This document shows positions 43,842 through 45,265 of a DNA stretch of 45,265 bases, piece by piece. The stretch lies in assembly GCF_001816125.1 (NCBI RefSeq), contig NZ_MDZA01000188.1:1-45265 (forward strand), written 5' to 3'. Source of the DNA: Hymenobacter coccineus. GTDB lineage: Bacteria; Bacteroidota; Bacteroidia; Cytophagales; Hymenobacteraceae. The notes below the pieces were generated by a model. It worked only from the letters and a program-made list of their open reading frames with translations, was not told the origin of the DNA and searched no databases. How positions within the stretch are numbered: position 1 is the first letter of the stretch; each line of letters starts with the position of its first letter. Position numbers and translations under genes: made by a program.

Positions 43842-44291
43842 CTAGTCGTAGCCCAGCTGCAAGTCCTGGGCCTGTTGCGCGAGCAGTTGCAGGTGGTGTT
43901 GCCGGTGGGCCAGCTGCTGGGCTTGGTAGGCCAGTACATCCGCTACGCGTACCCGCCGGTGGCTGCCCACTTTGACAAAGGGGAGCGCCTTGGCTTCTAA
44001 GAGCTTGACCAGATGCGGACGGGAAACGTGGAGCAGGTCGGCGGCCTGTTGGGTACTGACTTGCTCTTCGGCCACGACCAGCGAAACCTCCTGTCCTTGC
44101 GCCATACTCGCTAAAATGACGCGTAGGAGTTCCAACGCCTTGCGGGGCACCGCAATGGCTTCTTCACTGGCTTGTAGGCGCAATTGAACTTGATGCGTCT
44201 GCTTGCTTGGCAAGGCCGCCGTAAAGCGCGACAGCGAGTTACTGGCCACCTGCTGGTCGCGCAGCGAAGGAGTTGAATGAAGGGTTTCCAT
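43842..44291 (-). CDS. Antitoxin with excisionase-type helix-turn-helix
   Basis: A 149-aa DNA-binding protein from METLHSTPSLRDQQ (ATG at 44289-44291). A 38-codon upstream extension is rejected because it is Phe/Ser/Trp-rich and non-coding in appearance. The MerR/Xis-like domain is at about 75-130: VSTQQAADLLHVSRPHLVKL LEAKALPFVKVGSHRRVRVA DVLAYQ. The C-terminal Gln/His/Leu-rich helix likely covers the toxin. It precedes the PIN gene by 4 nt, the standard antitoxin-first order, and probably autorepresses the operon. Confidence 0.8.
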   Translation of the reverse strand: METLHSTPSLRDQQVASNSLSRFTAALPSKQTHQVQLRLQASEEAIAVPRKALELLRVILASMAQGQEVSLVVAEEQVSTQQAADLLHVSRPHLVKLLEAKALPFVKVGSHRRVRVADVLAYQAQQLAHRQHHLQLLAQQAQDLQLGYD

Positions 44292-44439
44292 AGGGAGAAC
44301 GGCGAACGGCCACGGCCAGCTAAACGAAATAAACGAAACAAAGATTGCCTGAAAAAATGACTCCGGCGCTGGTGGGCCGTTGGATGGAGCAAAATCCCGT
44401 TGCATGACGTGCCAAGCGCAGTGTTTTTTCAGGAGGGAC

Positions 44440-44467
44440 GGCCTTGGTTAAAAGTTTGGTCCAAAAG
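44440..44467 (+). repeat. 28-bp dispersed repeat, copy 2
   Basis: GGCCTTGGTTAAAAGTTTGG TCCAAAAG. Forms an inverted pair with 44790-44816 across about 320 bp of non-coding DNA, and a direct pair with 42976-43003 across the toxin-antitoxin genes. Confidence 0.8.
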
Positions 44468-44789
44468 TTAATTGGGGAGCTTACCAACCGCCCATTTTAC
44501 GCTACTGATAGTGCGCTCTCACCGCAGAAAACCTGCCCCTAACGCATCCAGGAGGCCATTTATGGAGTGGAAGTACAGTTTTCCCATCGCGTAGCTAGGT
44601 TAACTGTACTTTGATTGCTGAACAAGTTTTCTGAACCAAATCGGCTTCTTTCGGTACCAGTTGCCCGTTCTGCAGATGGTTGGCTCACTTGTTCATTTAT
44701 AGGGAGGTTTCACTGAACAACAGAGCTCCCTGACCTATGATTGCACTATTTTGAAGGGGATTGCTGCGCTCGGAATCAACCTGTTTAAC
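44468..44789. other. Non-coding unit between inverted repeats
   Basis: About 320 bp without a gene, bracketed by inverted copies of the dispersed repeat, so it has the form of a MITE-like or IS-derived non-coding unit. It also contains a 10-bp inverted repeat AAGTACAGTT (44571-44580) / AACTGTACTT (44602-44611). Confidence 0.45.
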
Positions 44790-44816
44790 CTTTGAACCAA
44801 ACTTTTAACCAAGGCC
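44790..44816 (-). repeat. 28-bp dispersed repeat, copy 3 (inverted)
   Basis: Read on the minus strand it is GGCCTTGGTTAAAAGTTTGG TTCAAAG, differing from copy 2 by only a few bases. Confidence 0.8.
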
Positions 44817-44858
44817 AAGATTGATTCTAGATTACTCGGTACTACGTTTGAAAGCTAT

Positions 44859-44907
44859 ATGCAGAAAGAAGGTCTAATTTATTCTGAATAAGACCTTTTT
44901 TCTGCAT
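44859..44907. terminator. 17-bp hairpin downstream of the resolvase
   Basis: ATGCAGAAAGAAGGTCT (44859-44875) pairs with 44891-44907 with one mismatch and a 15-nt loop. On the minus strand it lies 13 nt past the resolvase stop, so it may be its terminator; a recombination-site dyad is an alternative. Confidence 0.6.
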
Positions 44908-44920
44908 TAATGGTACCGTT

Positions 44921-45265
44921 CTAAGAGATTAGGTATTTGGCTACCGTACTGGGCGACATCTTCAGGGCCCGGCCGATGACCTGGTTCGAGGCCACGCTGG
45001 CCTTGAGCCGGCGCACCTGGTCGATGAGTTTCTGGCTTTTGGTGGGGGCCCCAGCTCGATGCCGGCCGCGCGCTTCTTGTCCAGGGCCGCCTTGGTGTTC
45101 TCCCGGATCTTGATCAGGTCCTGGGCGGCGATGGTGGCCAGCATCGAGACGATGACGTCGCCGAAGGGCCCCAGCGAGTCGAGGTAGGGCTCGGTGAAGG
45201 ACTTGTAGGCCACGCCGTGGCTAGCCAGCTCCTTTAAATACTTCAGCGTGGCCAGGGCCCCCTCG
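44921..45265 (-). pseudogene. Serine recombinase (resolvase/invertase), frameshifted, 5' part off the window
   Basis: From the window edge the frame reads EGALATLKYLKELASHGVAY KSFTEPYLDSLGPFGDVIVS MLATIAAQDLIKIRENTKAA LDKKRAAGIELG, the end of the resolvase catalytic domain and E-helix. After the G/C run at about 45046-45055 the same frame becomes nonsense, but the next frame gives PTKSQKLIDQVRRLKASVAS NQVIGRALKMSPSTVAKYLI S and a stop at 44921-44923, the expected HTH_7 DNA-binding tail. One base appears to be missing in the GGGG/CCCCC run. The catalytic Ser lies outside the window. Either a recent mutation or a sequencing error in a homopolymer. Confidence 0.75.

Overview
The window looks like a mobilizable, partly decayed accessory replicon from a GC-rich member of the Bacteroidota, most likely Cytophagales/Hymenobacter-like. 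This is inferred from family content only. The evidence is a class I lanthipeptide leader of the Bacteroidota type, a TonB-receptor-like outer-membrane protein with a carboxypeptidase-regulatory N-terminus, a LytS/LytTR two-component pair, a Bacteroidota-style relaxase/MobC pair, and few Shine-Dalgarno sequences.

Left part (1-10 kb): a GC-rich stretch holds small regulators (two paralogous XRE repressors), a YqaE/Pmp3-type micro-membrane protein, a lipoprotein and a decayed relative of it. A mobilization module follows on the minus strand (mobC, relaxase, coiled-coil membrane protein). Upstream of mobC lies an AT-rich, repeat-bearing non-coding zone that is the best oriT candidate. Beyond a small hypothetical gene are fossils: a broken membrane protein and a broken graspetide-type ATP-grasp peptide maturase. 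An intact IS5-family element (10026-10905) closes this part.

Plasmid backbone (11.7-17.8 kb): a Rep_3 initiator with at least seven ~17-bp iterons beside it and one inside its own gene, a parA plus small parB-like operon ending in a perfect 16-bp hairpin, an AT-rich candidate centromere, and small hypothetical, RHH-like and XRE-like genes.

IS graveyard (18.1-23.65 kb): two related IS5-family elements (one with a late nonsense codon, one heavily decayed) and relics of IS1182, IS3 and IS481 transposases. One apparently intact gene among them is possibly of the erythromycin-esterase/ChaN-like type.

Lanthipeptide cluster (24.1-43.0 kb): the main feature. In order: a Cys-free double-glycine peptide; two almost identical 57-aa class I lanthipeptide precursors on a 200-bp direct repeat, separated by a perfect 22-bp inverted repeat; LanB1; a very short HlyD-like adaptor; an outer-membrane beta-barrel protein; LanC-like 1; a C39-peptidase ABC exporter broken by a single-base frameshift; an unrecognised 341-aa protein; LanB2; a convergent LytTR regulator and histidine kinase; and a divergent LanC-like 2. 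Expected flow: LanB enzymes dehydrate Ser/Thr in the core, the C39 transporter cuts after Gly-Gly and exports, and the HlyD-like and outer-membrane proteins carry the product across the envelope. What is unusual is that both LanC-like proteins have lost the zinc-binding Cys/Cys-His residues that define lanthionine cyclases. Either no canonical cyclase is encoded here, or ring closure is done another way.

Right end (43-45.3 kb): an excisionase-type antitoxin/PIN toxin pair bracketed by copies of a ~28-bp repeat, then a frameshifted serine resolvase running off the window. Several genes carry single-base frameshifts, so read-level confirmation matters before calling them dead.
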